Notes: generated from the letters alone by a model not told the origin. 64,000 bases of DNA from Methylacidimicrobium sp. B4 (GCF_017310545.1 NZ_CP066203.1:2170001-2234000), one strand, 5' to 3'. Counted from the stretch's first letter, positions 15,672 through 24,781 are shown. A program made the numbers and translations.

Positions 15672-16579
15672 TCCATCCATCCGAGCAGGTAAGGACGAAG
15701 TTTGGGGAAGCGGTCGATGAGATCGTGAACCTCTCTCCGCATGGCCGGTGGCTTTTCCAACAGGCCGATAAGTACGAAATCGACTGGGGTGTGCCGGGAG
15801 GCGGGAGCTACACCATTCGCCATGGCGACCGAGGGGTGATTGCGATCGACCCCGAGCTCAAGGGGAATCCCGCAGCGGTCGCCGCGGCTCTCTTTCATGA
15901 GCTGGGCCATGCCACCTATCACCCGCCTCGGGTCGACGGGGATCTCGCGCATGAGCTGGAGCGATTGGAGATCGAGGCGCCCAAGGAGGTGGGCCGCTGG
16001 GTAGGGAACCTGGTCGGCAAGGGGAAGGAGGGGGCCGAGCTGGGGAAGAGGTTGGGCTTCGGGATCGAGAAGGCGACAGAGGATGGCTGTGTTGCCTGGA
16101 ATGTCAACCAGGACTTGACCGACGAGGGCCATGCCGAGATGACGCGGATCATCTGCTGCCGTCAGGCCAAGAGTGCCGCCAAGCAGCGGGGAGACCGGCG
16201 GCTGGAGGCGGAGGCAGACGAAGCGCTCCGCTTCCTTGGGAACGAGGTGGTGCAGAGGGGAAATCGCTCCTGGGAGCAGATGCAAAAGGTGATGATCACA
16301 AGGCAAGGCGCAGACTTCCAGCTTGGCCAATGGATCGGGGATCATCTCCACCCGAGCACCGATCCCAACAGCACCTACCGTGACTACTATGAGAAGGGGG
16401 AGTGGGCGAACGTAGCGCTCTCGTTTGAGGAAAAGGAGCGGCTTGAGGAGGAGCCGGCGCCCGGCGGGTTTGATGGGAACTTTATCCGGCCAAGCGAGCT
16501 TAGCCCCTATCAGCCCTGGGTGCAGAGCTCTTGTCGGGTCGATCCATCCCGTTACCGGGATCGAGGCCGAGGCCGGTAG
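15668..16579 (+). CDS. Putative zinc metallopeptidase (HELGH), intact copy
   Basis: A 303-residue protein with AALFHELGHATYHPP (HExxH at about residues 78-82). Downstream is a long helical region rich in Glu (LAHELERLEIEAPKEVGRWVGNL) and then KATEDGCVAWNVNQDLTDEGHAEMTRI, from which a third zinc ligand could come. No signal peptide is seen. I do not recognise a named family. The size, HExxH motif and obligate upstream partner would suit a toxin-type or regulatory peptidase. It ends in a basic tail (DPSRYRDRGRGR). The gene converges on rpe. Confidence 0.7.
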   Translation: MIHPSEQVRTKFGEAVDEIVNLSPHGRWLFQQADKYEIDWGVPGGGSYTIRHGDRGVIAIDPELKGNPAAVAAALFHELGHATYHPPRVDGDLAHELERLEIEAPKEVGRWVGNLVGKGKEGAELGKRLGFGIEKATEDGCVAWNVNQDLTDEGHAEMTRIICCRQAKSAAKQRGDRRLEAEADEALRFLGNEVVQRGNRSWEQMQKVMITRQGADFQLGQWIGDHLHPSTDPNSTYRDYYEKGEWANVALSFEEKERLEEEPAPGGFDGNFIRPSELSPYQPWVQSSCRVDPSRYRDRGRGR

Positions 16580-16635
16580 CCAAAGCCGCTCCTTCGCCTC
16601 CGGATGGATCGGTTCAGGCGCAAGAGCTTTTGCTT

Positions 16636-17355
16636 TTAAACCGCGTGCGCCGTGGCGACCGCGCTCAAGAGGCGCTCGACGTTGGCGGCCGTCTTGCCTT
16701 TGAACACCGCGGAACCCGCGACCAGGACGTCTGCTCCCGCCTGGACGATCTCTCCCGCGTTTTCGGGCTTCACGCCGCCATCGACCTCGAGCCAGGCGTC
16801 GGAGCCGATCTCATCGAGCATCCGGCGCAGCCGGCGGATCTTGTCCGTGCTGGTGGGAATGTATTGCTGCCCTCCAAAGCCCGGGTTCACGGACATGATG
16901 AGCACCAGGTCCACGTAGCGGAGGATCTCCTCGAGAGCAACCAGGGGCGTGGCCGGGTTGAGGGTGACCCCCGCCTTCACTCCTGATTCGTGGATCGCCT
17001 GCACCGTCCGGTGGAGATGGGGGCAGGTTTCGACATGCACCGTGATGATGTCGGCCCCCGCGCGAGCAAAGTCGGCCAGGTACCGCTCCGGCTTCTCGAT
17101 CATGAGGTGGACATCCAAAAAAGCTCCGGTCTCGGCCCGTAGAGGGCGGAGGGCCTCCACGATGAGGGGGCCAATCGTGATGTTCGGGACGAAATGTCCG
17201 TCCATGACATCGATGTGGAGCCAGTCGGCTCCCGCTTCGAGCGCCTCGCGGGCATGGGCTTCCAAGCGGGCAAAATCGGCGGACAGAATCGATGGAGCCA
17301 GCTTCACGAGGTGGTCTCCTTTGCCCTGCCGTCCCGCTTCCCCTGATGGTGTCAT
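16636..17355 (-). CDS. rpe: Ribulose-phosphate 3-epimerase
   Basis: A 239-residue TIM-barrel enzyme that interconverts ribulose-5-phosphate and xylulose-5-phosphate. The family motifs are [57 protein letters not shown] and LEVDGGV. These carry the metal-binding His and Asp residues. ATG at 17355 is preceded by a strong AAGGAGG; an upstream in-frame ATG has no support. The start gives about 15 residues before the usual beginning of the family. It fits the Calvin, pentose-phosphate or ribulose-monophosphate pathways. Confidence 0.95.
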   Translation of the reverse strand: MTPSGEAGRQGKGDHLVKLAPSILSADFARLEAHAREALEAGADWLHIDVMDGHFVPNITIGPLIVEALRPLRAETGAFLDVHLMIEKPERYLADFARAGADIITVHVETCPHLHRTVQAIHESGVKAGVTLNPATPLVALEEILRYVDLVLIMSVNPGFGGQQYIPTSTDKIRRLRRMLDEIGSDAWLEVDGGVKPENAGEIVQAGADVLVAGSAVFKGKTAANVERLLSAVATAHAV

Positions 17356-17534
17356 CTCGTTCCTCCTTAGGGCATCCGAGCGGATGCGTGAAAATGCCAA
17401 CAGTAGCAGCTCTTCTGCGTTGGAGAATAGCTCTTTCTTGAGCCACCAGCGAGAGACATTCGGGGAAAGCGCCTGCATCGCCTATCCCACCCTTGCGCTT
17501 TCGCGACCGGCCTGCGCATGTTGATCGAGGAGCC

Positions 17535-19670
17535 GTGGATAGCGAATTCGCCATCGGGACGCCGAAGAAGCTCATGGAAGACCAGGCCCTGGTCCTGAAG
17601 CGAGGCGATACCTTTGGGGTGTTCAGTCCCGCGGGAGATGCCGAGGCCCGGATGCGGCCGGCCGAAGGTCTCTTCCGCGGGGATACCCGTTTCCTCTCCC
17701 GCTTCCGGTTCCTGCTGGGACGAGGAGAGCCCCTGCTGCTCAGCTCCCACGTGGGCGGGCTCGAGGCCGGGGCCAGCATCGACCTGACCAATGTCGACCT
17801 TCACGAGGAGGACGGACGACTCGTCCTCCCGAGCCGGACGATCCATGTGCTTCGGAGGAAGCGGATCTACGATGGGGGCTTCCGAGAGGAGCTCTGGCTT
17901 CACAATTATGGCGCTGCTTCGGTTACGCTTGATTGCGATCTGCTTTTTGAAGCCGATTTTGCCGATGTCTTCGAGGTAAGGGGGAAGAACCGTTCGCGGC
18001 GGGGGAGGCTGAGCAAGCCCCGGATTCGCGGCTCGGCGGTGATCCTGGGATATCAGGGGGTTGACCATGTCGAGCGGACGACCCGTCTCACCTTCACCCC
18101 CTCGCCGACGGAGCTGGGGGCGAAGATTGCCCGTTATCGACTTCCCTTGCGGGCGGGCGAGGAGCGGAAGCTCGAGGTGGAAGTGGAGTGCTTCGCCGAG
18201 CCAGAGCCGAAGCTCTTCATCCGGAGCATGCCGAGCCCTGCCCGCAAGAGGGCCGGACGCTTGCGCCGCTATCTGGGCTGTGCGGGAGTCCGGACGACCG
18301 ATCAGCATATCCAGGACTGGATCGATCAGGCCCGCGCCGATCTCGAGATGCTGGTGACTCCGACGCGCGAAGGGCTCTATCCCTTTGCGGGAGTGCCCTG
18401 GTTCAGTACTGTCTTCGGACGTGACGGAATCCTCACGGCCTTGCAGTACCTCTGGCTCGATCCGCACCTCGCGCAGGGAGTCCTTCGCTTTTTAGCGGCG
18501 CATCAGGCGACGGGGGAGGAGGAGGGGAAGATCCTGCACGAGATGCGGCAGGGGGAGATGGCGGCGATCGGGGATGTCCCCTTCGGCCTCTATTACGGGA
18601 GCATCGACGCGACGCCTCTCTTCATTTTGCTGGCGGGGGCTTTCTATGCACGGACGGGGGACAAGCCGCTGATCGAACGGCTCTGGCCGCACATCGAGCT
18701 TGCGTTGCGCTGGATGGAGAGGCGGGGCGATCGGGACGGAGATGGTTTTCTCGAGTATCCGAGGCCTCCGAAGGGACAGGGACTTTGGAATCAAGGCTGG
18801 AAGGATAGCGACGATGCGGTTTTTCATGCGGACGGGACGCTCGCCGAAGGGCCGATCGCTCTTTGCGAGGTGCAAGGCTACGCCTATGCGGCATGGATGA
18901 GTGCTGCTGACTTGGCGCACGTCTTGGGAAAAGGGGAGTCAGCCCAGGAGATGCGGCGGAAGGCGGAGCGCCTGCGGGAGCGCTTCGAAGAGGCTTTCTG
19001 GTGCGAGGATCTCGGCACCTATGCCCTGGCCTTGGACGGAAAGAAGGAACCCTGCCGCGTTGCCGCTTCCAATGCGGGTCATGCCCTCTTTTCCGGAATC
19101 GCCTCTCCCCCCCGGGCTCGTCGCGTAGCGGAGCTGCTGCTCGGGCCCACCTTTTTCAGTGGCTGGGGGATCCGCACGCTGGCCGAGGGCGCTCCCCGCT
19201 ACAACCCGATGTCCTATCACAATGGTTCGGTCTGGCCGCACGACAATAGCCTCATCGCGCTCGGCTTGGCCCGCTATGGCTTTTCGGCCGAGCTGCGCAA
19301 GCTGGCAGAGGGTCTCTTCTGCACGCTCGACTACTTGGAAGATCACCGTCTCCCGGAGCTTTTTTGCGGCTTTCCCCGGCGGCCGGCTTCCCCGCCGGTA
19401 CGGTATCCGATCGCCTGCCGTCCCCAGGGTTGGGCCAGTGGGAGCCTCTTCGCGCTCCTGGCGGCCTGCCTGGGGATCGGATTCGATGCCGAAGGAGGGG
19501 AGATTCGATTTGCCAAGCCGGTTCTTCCGGATCAGGTGGAAGATCTCCTTCTCCACGGTCTTCTCCTGAAGAAGGCTTCCGTCGACGTGCTTTTTCGTTC
19601 CCACATTCGGGACGTGGCGATGAATGTCGTCCGCCGGCGAGGCAGCGTGTCGGTCGTCCTCGTGAACTAG
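17535..19670 (+). CDS. Glycogen debranching enzyme-like protein (amylo-alpha-1,6-glucosidase type)
   Basis: A ~711-residue protein with two parts. The N-terminal beta-rich domain (GDTFGVFSPAGDAEARMRPAEGLFRGDTRFLSRFRFLL) is typical of glycogen-debranching N-domains. The C-terminal (alpha/alpha)6 glucosidase domain has YPFAGVPWFSTVFGRDGILTALQYLWLDP, NQGWKDSDDAVFHADG and YNPMSYHNGSVWPHDNSLIALGL. Aspartates in the FGRDG and KDSDD segments and the later glutamates are catalytic candidates. The start is uncertain: GTG at 17535, TTG at 17493 and ATG at 17574 are all in frame. Together with the phosphorylase at 58.6 kb it suggests glycogen or trehalose/maltodextrin turnover. Confidence 0.85.
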   Translation: MDSEFAIGTPKKLMEDQALVLKRGDTFGVFSPAGDAEARMRPAEGLFRGDTRFLSRFRFLLGRGEPLLLSSHVGGLEAGASIDLTNVDLHEEDGRLVLPSRTIHVLRRKRIYDGGFREELWLHNYGAASVTLDCDLLFEADFADVFEVRGKNRSRRGRLSKPRIRGSAVILGYQGVDHVERTTRLTFTPSPTELGAKIARYRLPLRAGEERKLEVEVECFAEPEPKLFIRSMPSPARKRAGRLRRYLGCAGVRTTDQHIQDWIDQARADLEMLVTPTREGLYPFAGVPWFSTVFGRDGILTALQYLWLDPHLAQGVLRFLAAHQATGEEEGKILHEMRQGEMAAIGDVPFGLYYGSIDATPLFILLAGAFYARTGDKPLIERLWPHIELALRWMERRGDRDGDGFLEYPRPPKGQGLWNQGWKDSDDAVFHADGTLAEGPIALCEVQGYAYAAWMSAADLAHVLGKGESAQEMRRKAERLRERFEEAFWCEDLGTYALALDGKKEPCRVAASNAGHALFSGIASPPRARRVAELLLGPTFFSGWGIRTLAEGAPRYNPMSYHNGSVWPHDNSLIALGLARYGFSAELRKLAEGLFCTLDYLEDHRLPELFCGFPRRPASPPVRYPIACRPQGWASGSLFALLAACLGIGFDAEGGEIRFAKPVLPDQVEDLLLHGLLLKKASVDVLFRSHIRDVAMNVVRRRGSVSVVLVN

Positions 19671-19800
19671 CTCGGAAGGAAGTGCATCGCTGGGCTGGGC
19701 TCATCCGAGTGGGAGAAAAAAGCTGGCGAGCGGGAGGCGAATGGTGAGATAGAGCCAAAACAGCGCAGCGGAGCCGCGAGGAATTATTGCAAACGGTCGG

Positions 19801-20922
19801 ATGAGCAGCGATCGGTCGGTCTGGATCGAGGAAAGGAGTGCGACCGGAGGAGCGCGTCTCGGCTGTGTCGTGCTGCATCCGTCGTCATCGCTCAACGCCC
19901 TTTCTCTGGAGAGCGCCGAGCTTCTCGACACGGCCCTTTCCGGGTGGGCCGATGATCCGGGGATTGCCTGCATCGTGCTCTCCGGCAGCGGAGAGCGGGC
20001 GTTTTGCGCGGGAGGGGATCTTCGGAGAATCTATCAGGCAATCCGGTCGGGGGACGCGGGCTACGCCGGCCGGTTCTTCATCCGGGAATACCGCGTCGTC
20101 GCGAAGATCCATGGCTACCCCAAGCCGATTCTCTGCTGGGGTGATGGGATCGCGTATGGCGGCGGGCTCGGGCTTCTGGCCGGGGCGAGTCACCGCGTGG
20201 TGACCGAGAAGAGCCGCCTGGCGATGCCGGAGATCTCGATCGGGCTCTTTCCCGACGTGGGCGGAAGCTGGTTCCTGGGCAGGATGCCCGGCCGGATCGG
20301 CCTCTTCCTGGCCCTCACCGGACTCCCCGTTCAGGCGGGCGATGCGCTCTTCCTCAAGCTGGCCGATGCCTTTCTGCCCGCCGAGCAGCGAGCATCGGTC
20401 TTGGAGGAAAGACTCCCGAACCTTCCCTGGACCGGGCGAGCCGATGAGGACCGCCTGCTTCTCTCCCGATCGCTCCGGGAATGGGCGCGTCCTTGGCGGG
20501 GCTCGATCCCTCCCGCGCGGACCCGGCTCGACTTCGATCGGATTCAATCTCTTACCGATGGGGAGACCTTGCAAGAGATTGCCGGCAAGATCGCGTATGG
20601 GCCGGTGTCGACCGATCCCTGGTTTACCCAGGGCGCGGAAAATCTTGCGGAGGGCTGTCCGGTTTCCGCCTGGCTGATCTGGGAGCTTTCCCGCAGGACG
20701 ACCCGGATGTCTCTCCAGGAGGTGATCCGGCTGGAGACGACCGTCGCGTGCCAGTGCGCGATGCGTTCTGACTTTCCGGAAGGGATTCGCGCCCTCTTGA
20801 TTGACAAGGACCGGAAGCCTCAGTGGAGCGACGGGAGCATCGGGGAGGTTTCGCCGCACAAGGTGGAAGAGCACTTCGAGGCGCCTTGGCGCCCGGAAGA
20901 GCACCCCATGAGAGATCTCTGA
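19801..20922 (+). CDS. Enoyl-CoA hydratase/isomerase family, 3-hydroxyisobutyryl-CoA hydrolase-like
   Basis: A 373-residue crotonase-fold protein. The oxyanion-hole segments are GERAFCAGGDLRRI and DGIAYGGGLGLLAGASHRVV, and MPEISIGLFPDVGGSWFLGRMPG carries the Glu and Asp residues characteristic of 3-hydroxyisobutyryl-CoA hydrolases (valine catabolism). The length (about 370) also fits that subgroup better than short enoyl-CoA hydratases. The rest of the valine pathway is not in the window, so the real thioester substrate is open. There is no clear Shine-Dalgarno before ATG at 19801. Confidence 0.82.
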   Translation: MSSDRSVWIEERSATGGARLGCVVLHPSSSLNALSLESAELLDTALSGWADDPGIACIVLSGSGERAFCAGGDLRRIYQAIRSGDAGYAGRFFIREYRVVAKIHGYPKPILCWGDGIAYGGGLGLLAGASHRVVTEKSRLAMPEISIGLFPDVGGSWFLGRMPGRIGLFLALTGLPVQAGDALFLKLADAFLPAEQRASVLEERLPNLPWTGRADEDRLLLSRSLREWARPWRGSIPPARTRLDFDRIQSLTDGETLQEIAGKIAYGPVSTDPWFTQGAENLAEGCPVSAWLIWELSRRTTRMSLQEVIRLETTVACQCAMRSDFPEGIRALLIDKDRKPQWSDGSIGEVSPHKVEEHFEAPWRPEEHPMRDL

Positions 20923-20945
20923 AATTCCCCTCCCGAGGCGGAATC

Positions 20946-21290
20946 CTATTTTCCTTGCCTCCTGCCCGGATCGAGCGCATCCAGGATCCCGAGAAAGGCC
21001 CCGCAACCCAGAAGCACCACCGGGATGAGGCTGAACGCGTTGAAGCCCAACAGCCAGAGGAAGACTCCGGCGGCCGCTCCCATGAGCAATCCGCCGAGCA
21101 GAGGCCTCGCCACAACCATCCCGGCCCCGATCAGCGCTGCGATTGGCACGACGATGCTCAGGATCTTCACCCCCGTGGCGGAGGCGGGATAGCCCGATTC
21201 GGCGAGGCAGGCCAAGCCGTAGCCGAGCAGGCCGTAGGCGACAGAGGTGAGTCCGCCGAGGAGGCCGACGATGAGGGCTCCGATTCTCAT
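20946..21290 (-). CDS. Small four-helix membrane protein
   Basis: A 114-residue hydrophobic protein with about four membrane segments (MRIGALIVGLLGGLTSVAYGLLGYGL, VKILSIVVPIAALIGAGMVVA, PLLGGLLMGAAAGVFLWLLGF and SLIPVVLLGCGAFLGILDAL) and a short basic tail. It resembles uncharacterised DUF4064/YtxH-like small membrane proteins, but I do not assign a family. ATG at 21290 is chosen because the open frame further upstream encodes polar, proline-rich sequence. It converges with the hydrolase gene and is divergent from aroA-cmk. Confidence 0.7.
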   Translation of the reverse strand: MRIGALIVGLLGGLTSVAYGLLGYGLACLAESGYPASATGVKILSIVVPIAALIGAGMVVARPLLGGLLMGAAAGVFLWLLGFNAFSLIPVVLLGCGAFLGILDALDPGRRQGK

Positions 21291-21621
21291 GGGTTCGGAT
21301 TCCGCTGCGGACGGATCAACGAATGCAGGCGGCCGGGCTCCGAAGATGGCGCAAAACGCACCGGGGAAGGCAAGGGAAAAGACGAAGCGGTGAACGAAAT
21401 CTCCTCTTGCGGCTCGCTCTTCGGCCGGACCCCCGGGGGGATCGGCTCCAGGCATCGGCAGGACCGGCGGTGCTTTTGTTGTTGACCACGCTTTGGAGCC
21501 GCCAGTAAAGCGGGTGCAGGCCCGAGCGTGGGGTGGCGCGAGCTGGGTCCCCCGGATGGTCGTTTGCCGCGATTGCGGAGGGAAGGGAACAGGGTTTGCG
21601 GGAAGAAGGAAGCAATGAGGG
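21291..21621. other. Divergent intergenic region
   Basis: 331 nt between two divergent genes. Open frames exist on both strands but look like shadows. A possible promoter toward aroA-cmk is TTGACC (21482-21487), an 18-nt spacer and TAAAGC (21506-21511). The -10 match is poor, and the leader to the ATG would be about 110 nt. Confidence 0.35.
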
Positions 21622-23658
21622 ATGAAGAGCTTTTCGGTTGAGCCGGCCGCACGATTGGCCGGGGAGATTGCGGTGCCCGGGGACAAGAGCATCTCTCATC
21701 GGGCCGTGATGTTGGCTTCGCTCGCCCACGGACCGACGGAGGTGACAGGCTTCCTTCCTTCCGAGGATTGCCTCTGCACCCTGCGCGCCTTTCAGGCTCT
21801 TGGCGTCGATATCGAGGTTCAGGAGCCGAGCACTCTCTCGATCGAAAACCGCACGCACCGCCTCTCTCCGGCCCGAGAAGCGATCGATTGTGGCAACTCC
21901 GGGACGATGATGCGTCTGATCGCCGGAATTCTTGCCGGGCAATCGTTCCGCTCCCGGCTCTTGGGGGATGCTTCTCTCTCGAGGCGTCCGATGGGGAGGA
22001 TAATCGAACCCCTGGAGCGGATGGGAGCGCAGATCCGGGCGGAGGGAGAGAAGGGAACCCCGCCCTTGGCCTTGGAGCCCGCAAGGCTTCACGGGATCGA
22101 CTACGAGCTGCCCGTGGCCAGCGCCCAGGTAAAATCCTGCCTCCTACTGGCCGGGTTGATGGCGGAAGGGATGACGCGGGTCGTGGAACCGAGCCCGACG
22201 CGGGATCACACGGAGCGCTTGCTCGCGCATTTCGGGCTCCGCCCCCTGCGGGAGGGGCGGGCGATTCTCGTGCAAGGGGGCCTGTCCTTGGAAGGACGCG
22301 ATCTGGTCATCCCCGGCGATTTCTCTTCCGCCGCCTTTTGGATCGCTGGTGCGGCGGCGATTCCCGGGTCAGAGGTCCGGATCCGGGGCGTGGGCTTGAA
22401 TCCCACGCGGACCGGTCTCCTCAAGGTGCTCTTGCGCATGGGTGCGCAGATCGAGGAGAGCGTGGTCGACGCCCCGGGGGACGGGGAGCCGAGAGGCTCG
22501 CTTCTGATTCGAGGAGAGAAGCTGCGGGGCACTCGGATCGAAAGAGAGGAGATCCCGAATCTCATCGACGAGCTGCCGGTCCTGGCGGCCATCGCCGGGC
22601 TGGCCGAGGGGGAGACCTACATCCGCGGGGCCGAAGAGCTTCGTGTCAAGGAATGCGACCGGATCCGGTGCATGGTGGAGAACCTTCGGCGGTTCGGAGT
22701 TCCAGTGGATGAGCTCCCCGACGGCATGGTCGTGGAGGGCGGGCATCCCATCCGCGCGGCGCGCGTCCAGTCCTTCGGAGATCATCGCGTGGCGATGGCC
22801 TGCTCGATCCTGGCCCTCCGGGCCGATGAGCGGAGCCGCATCGATGATGTGGGATGCGTCGATACCTCATATCCCGGCTTTGCCCGGCACCTGGAAAAGC
22901 TGAGCCAGGCCGCTTCCCCGGCCGCGACTGACTGGAAGGGCTATCTGCCGTGGATGCAGTCTCGTTCCGAACGGAACGCGCCCGAGGGCGCCCCGCAGCA
23001 CCCCGTGGTTGCAATCGACGGTCCCTCCGCTTCCGGGAAGAGTACGGTGGCCAAAGCGCTCGCGCAGGTTCTGGGGATCGCCTATTGCAACAGCGGACTG
23101 GTCTACCGGGCGATCACTTGGAGCCTGGTCCGTAAAGGGCTGGAGCTCGATCGCGAGTCGGCGTTCAAGACGGCTGTACGGCAGATGAAGATCGAGTGCC
23201 GGATCGACGAAAACGAGCTCCATGTCCAGGTCGATGGGAAGGAGCCGGGCGAGGAGGTGCGGAGCCCGGCTGTCAATGCCGCGGTCTCCCGTGTTGCCGC
23301 CTCCTCGTGGCTCAGGGAAAGGCTTCTTCCGGTCTTCCGCCGTTTGGCCGAGGACCGGTCGCTCGTGATGGAGGGCCGAGATATTGGAACGGCCGTCTTT
23401 CCGGCCACCCGGTTCAAGTTTTACGTCGACGCGGATCCGAAGATTCGCGAGCAGCGGAGGCAGAATCAGGGAGAGACCGATTCGATCGAGGAGCGGGACT
23501 GGGAAGACCGCTCTCGGGAGGCGGCTCCGCTGCGGCGGGCGGCGGATGCCGTGCTCCTCGATTCGAGCGAGATGACCGTAGAAGAGGTGGTCCGCCGGAT
23601 GCTCGACGAGCTGCGCAAGCGGGGATTTCCGGTGCCGGAAGGCGCCTCCGTTCCATGA
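21622..23658 (+). CDS. aroA-cmk: Fused 3-phosphoshikimate 1-carboxyvinyltransferase / cytidylate kinase
   Basis: A 678-residue fusion. Residues 1 to about 435 are EPSP synthase (shikimate pathway): VPGDKSISHRAVMLASLAHG, DCGNSGTMMRLIAGILAG, LPVASAQVKSCLLLAGL and YIRGAEELRVKECDRI. Residues about 460-678 are CMP kinase: the P-loop AIDGPSASGKSTVA (Lys about 473), YCNSGLVYRAITW, then VMEGRDIGTAVFP and the lid segment RDWEDRSREAAPLRRA. The linker is about 25 residues. Both halves keep their substrate signatures, so both activities are expected. The two genes are neighbours in many bacteria, so fusion of adjacent genes is the simple origin. PlsC follows 19 nt downstream. Confidence 0.95.
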   Translation: MKSFSVEPAARLAGEIAVPGDKSISHRAVMLASLAHGPTEVTGFLPSEDCLCTLRAFQALGVDIEVQEPSTLSIENRTHRLSPAREAIDCGNSGTMMRLIAGILAGQSFRSRLLGDASLSRRPMGRIIEPLERMGAQIRAEGEKGTPPLALEPARLHGIDYELPVASAQVKSCLLLAGLMAEGMTRVVEPSPTRDHTERLLAHFGLRPLREGRAILVQGGLSLEGRDLVIPGDFSSAAFWIAGAAAIPGSEVRIRGVGLNPTRTGLLKVLLRMGAQIEESVVDAPGDGEPRGSLLIRGEKLRGTRIEREEIPNLIDELPVLAAIAGLAEGETYIRGAEELRVKECDRIRCMVENLRRFGVPVDELPDGMVVEGGHPIRAARVQSFGDHRVAMACSILALRADERSRIDDVGCVDTSYPGFARHLEKLSQAASPAATDWKGYLPWMQSRSERNAPEGAPQHPVVAIDGPSASGKSTVAKALAQVLGIAYCNSGLVYRAITWSLVRKGLELDRESAFKTAVRQMKIECRIDENELHVQVDGKEPGEEVRSPAVNAAVSRVAASSWLRERLLPVFRRLAEDRSLVMEGRDIGTAVFPATRFKFYVDADPKIREQRRQNQGETDSIEERDWEDRSREAAPLRRAADAVLLDSSEMTVEEVVRRMLDELRKRGFPVPEGASVP

Positions 23659-23677
23659 TCGGCACACCCTCTTGCCC

Positions 23678-24280
23678 ATGAGGCCTTGGTATGCCGCTGC
23701 GCGGGCGATGGTGAAAGCCTGCCTGCGACTCTTCTTCCGGTTGCGGGGGGAGGGCGTGGAACGGGTGCCCTCGGGCGGACTTCTTCTCGTTTCGAATCAC
23801 GCGAGCTACCTCGACCCGGTGGCCGTGGGGTCCGTGGTGCCGCGGGAGATCTACTACCTGGCCCGGCGCTCGCTCTTCCGGGGCCCGATGGCGGCGCTTC
23901 TGACCAGCGTGAACACCATTCCCACCGCGCGGGAGCGCCCGGAACCCGCCGCCCTCCGCAAGATTCTCGGTCTTTTGGCTGCGGGCCAGGGCGTACTGAT
24001 CTTTCCAGAGGGGACGAGAAGCACCGATGGAAGCTTACAGGCGGCGGAACCGGGAGCCGGCTTCCTTGCGGCTCAGGCCGGGGTCCCCATTTTGCCCGTG
24101 CGCGTCTTTGGCTCCTTCGAAGCCTTGCCCCGTTCTTCCCGCTTCCCGCGCCTGGTTCCAATCCGTGTCGTCATCGGATCCCCCTATCCGCCCCGACCGA
24201 TCGACGAGGGAGAAGCGAAAAAGGACTACTACCGCTCTCTTGCGGACGAGATGATCCGACGAATCGGCGAGCTCCGCTAG
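23678..24280 (+). CDS. plsC: 1-acyl-sn-glycerol-3-phosphate acyltransferase
   Basis: A 200-residue PlsC-type acyltransferase that makes phosphatidic acid from lysophosphatidate and acyl-CoA or acyl-ACP. The catalytic NHASYLD (HX4D), RGPMAALLTSVNTIPTAR and FPEGTRSTDG motifs are all present, as is the VPILPVRVFGS block. One N-terminal hydrophobic helix would attach it to the inner face of the membrane. ATG at 23678 is preferred to TTG at 23672. It follows the cytidylate kinase domain directly, a common order (cmk-plsC-rpsA) in bacteria. Here rpsA lies 3 kb further on, with the feo genes in between. Confidence 0.92.
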   Translation: MRPWYAAARAMVKACLRLFFRLRGEGVERVPSGGLLLVSNHASYLDPVAVGSVVPREIYYLARRSLFRGPMAALLTSVNTIPTARERPEPAALRKILGLLAAGQGVLIFPEGTRSTDGSLQAAEPGAGFLAAQAGVPILPVRVFGSFEALPRSSRFPRLVPIRVVIGSPYPPRPIDEGEAKKDYYRSLADEMIRRIGELR

Positions 24281-24353
24281 AAGGTGGCGGAATCGGGGTC
24301 CTTGGCGGGGAAAGGAGTCGGGACCAGGCGCGGGAGCCCGGTTGGAATTTCAC

Positions 24354-24381
24354 TTGAGAAGAAAAGGTGAGGGCTTAGATT
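24354..24381 (+). promoter_or_regulatory. Candidate promoter of feo operon
   Basis: TTGAGA (24354-24359), a 16-nt spacer and TAGATT (24376-24381) give a moderate sigma-70-like match. Transcription would begin at about 24388, almost exactly at the ATG of feoA at 24389, implying a leaderless transcript. No Shine-Dalgarno precedes that ATG. I see no convincing Fur box. Confidence 0.35.
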
Positions 24382-24388
24382 GTTCGCA

Positions 24389-24778
24389 ATGAGCTTGCCT
24401 CCCGAACAACCACTGGAGGTCGTACCGCAGGCATTTCCCTTGTCAGAAGCGTCGGTCGGCGCCCAACTCTGGATCCATTCGGTGGCGGGTAGTCCGTGCG
24501 AGTCGTACCGGCTCCACGAGATGGGCTTCTGCCAGCGGGCGGAGCTCGTAAAGCTATCCCATGGTACGATGACCGTCTGCCTGGTCTGCGGCGCGCGCGT
24601 CGGCCTGAGCGCGGCCCTGGCGCAGCGGATCTTCGTCACTGTAGCTCCTGGAGAATCGAGGAAGGAGGACGGGTCCTCCGGGATCGATCCCTGCCACTCT
24701 CCTTTTGGGGAAGGGACATTGTTCTGCCGGATCCTGAACCGCTTTCTCCGAAAGAGAGGCGGCGGAGCCGTCGGATAG
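24389..24778 (+). CDS. feoA: FeoA family protein
   Basis: A 129-residue protein with an SH3-like FeoA domain: the central part (GAQLWIHSVAGSPCESYRLHEMGFCQRAELVKLSH) has the family's 'L..mG...G..v' pattern. It continues about 45 residues past the usual end, with a Cys-containing tail. FeoA works with FeoB in Fe2+ uptake at the membrane. It ends 3 nt before feoB, so the two are co-transcribed. ATG at 24389 is chosen over TTG at 24380. Confidence 0.85.
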   Translation: MSLPPEQPLEVVPQAFPLSEASVGAQLWIHSVAGSPCESYRLHEMGFCQRAELVKLSHGTMTVCLVCGARVGLSAALAQRIFVTVAPGESRKEDGSSGIDPCHSPFGEGTLFCRILNRFLRKRGGGAVG

Positions 24779-24781
24779 GGG

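Larger units (their letters stand above)
14892..16095 (+). repeat. Tandem duplication, copy 2 (about 1.2 kb)
   Basis: Second copy of the segment at 13642-14849, separated from it by about 42 nt of unrelated sequence. It continues beyond the homology into an intact 3' end of the peptidase gene, so copy 2 is probably the parental arrangement and copy 1 the incomplete duplicate. Transfer in the opposite direction cannot be excluded. Confidence 0.9.
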
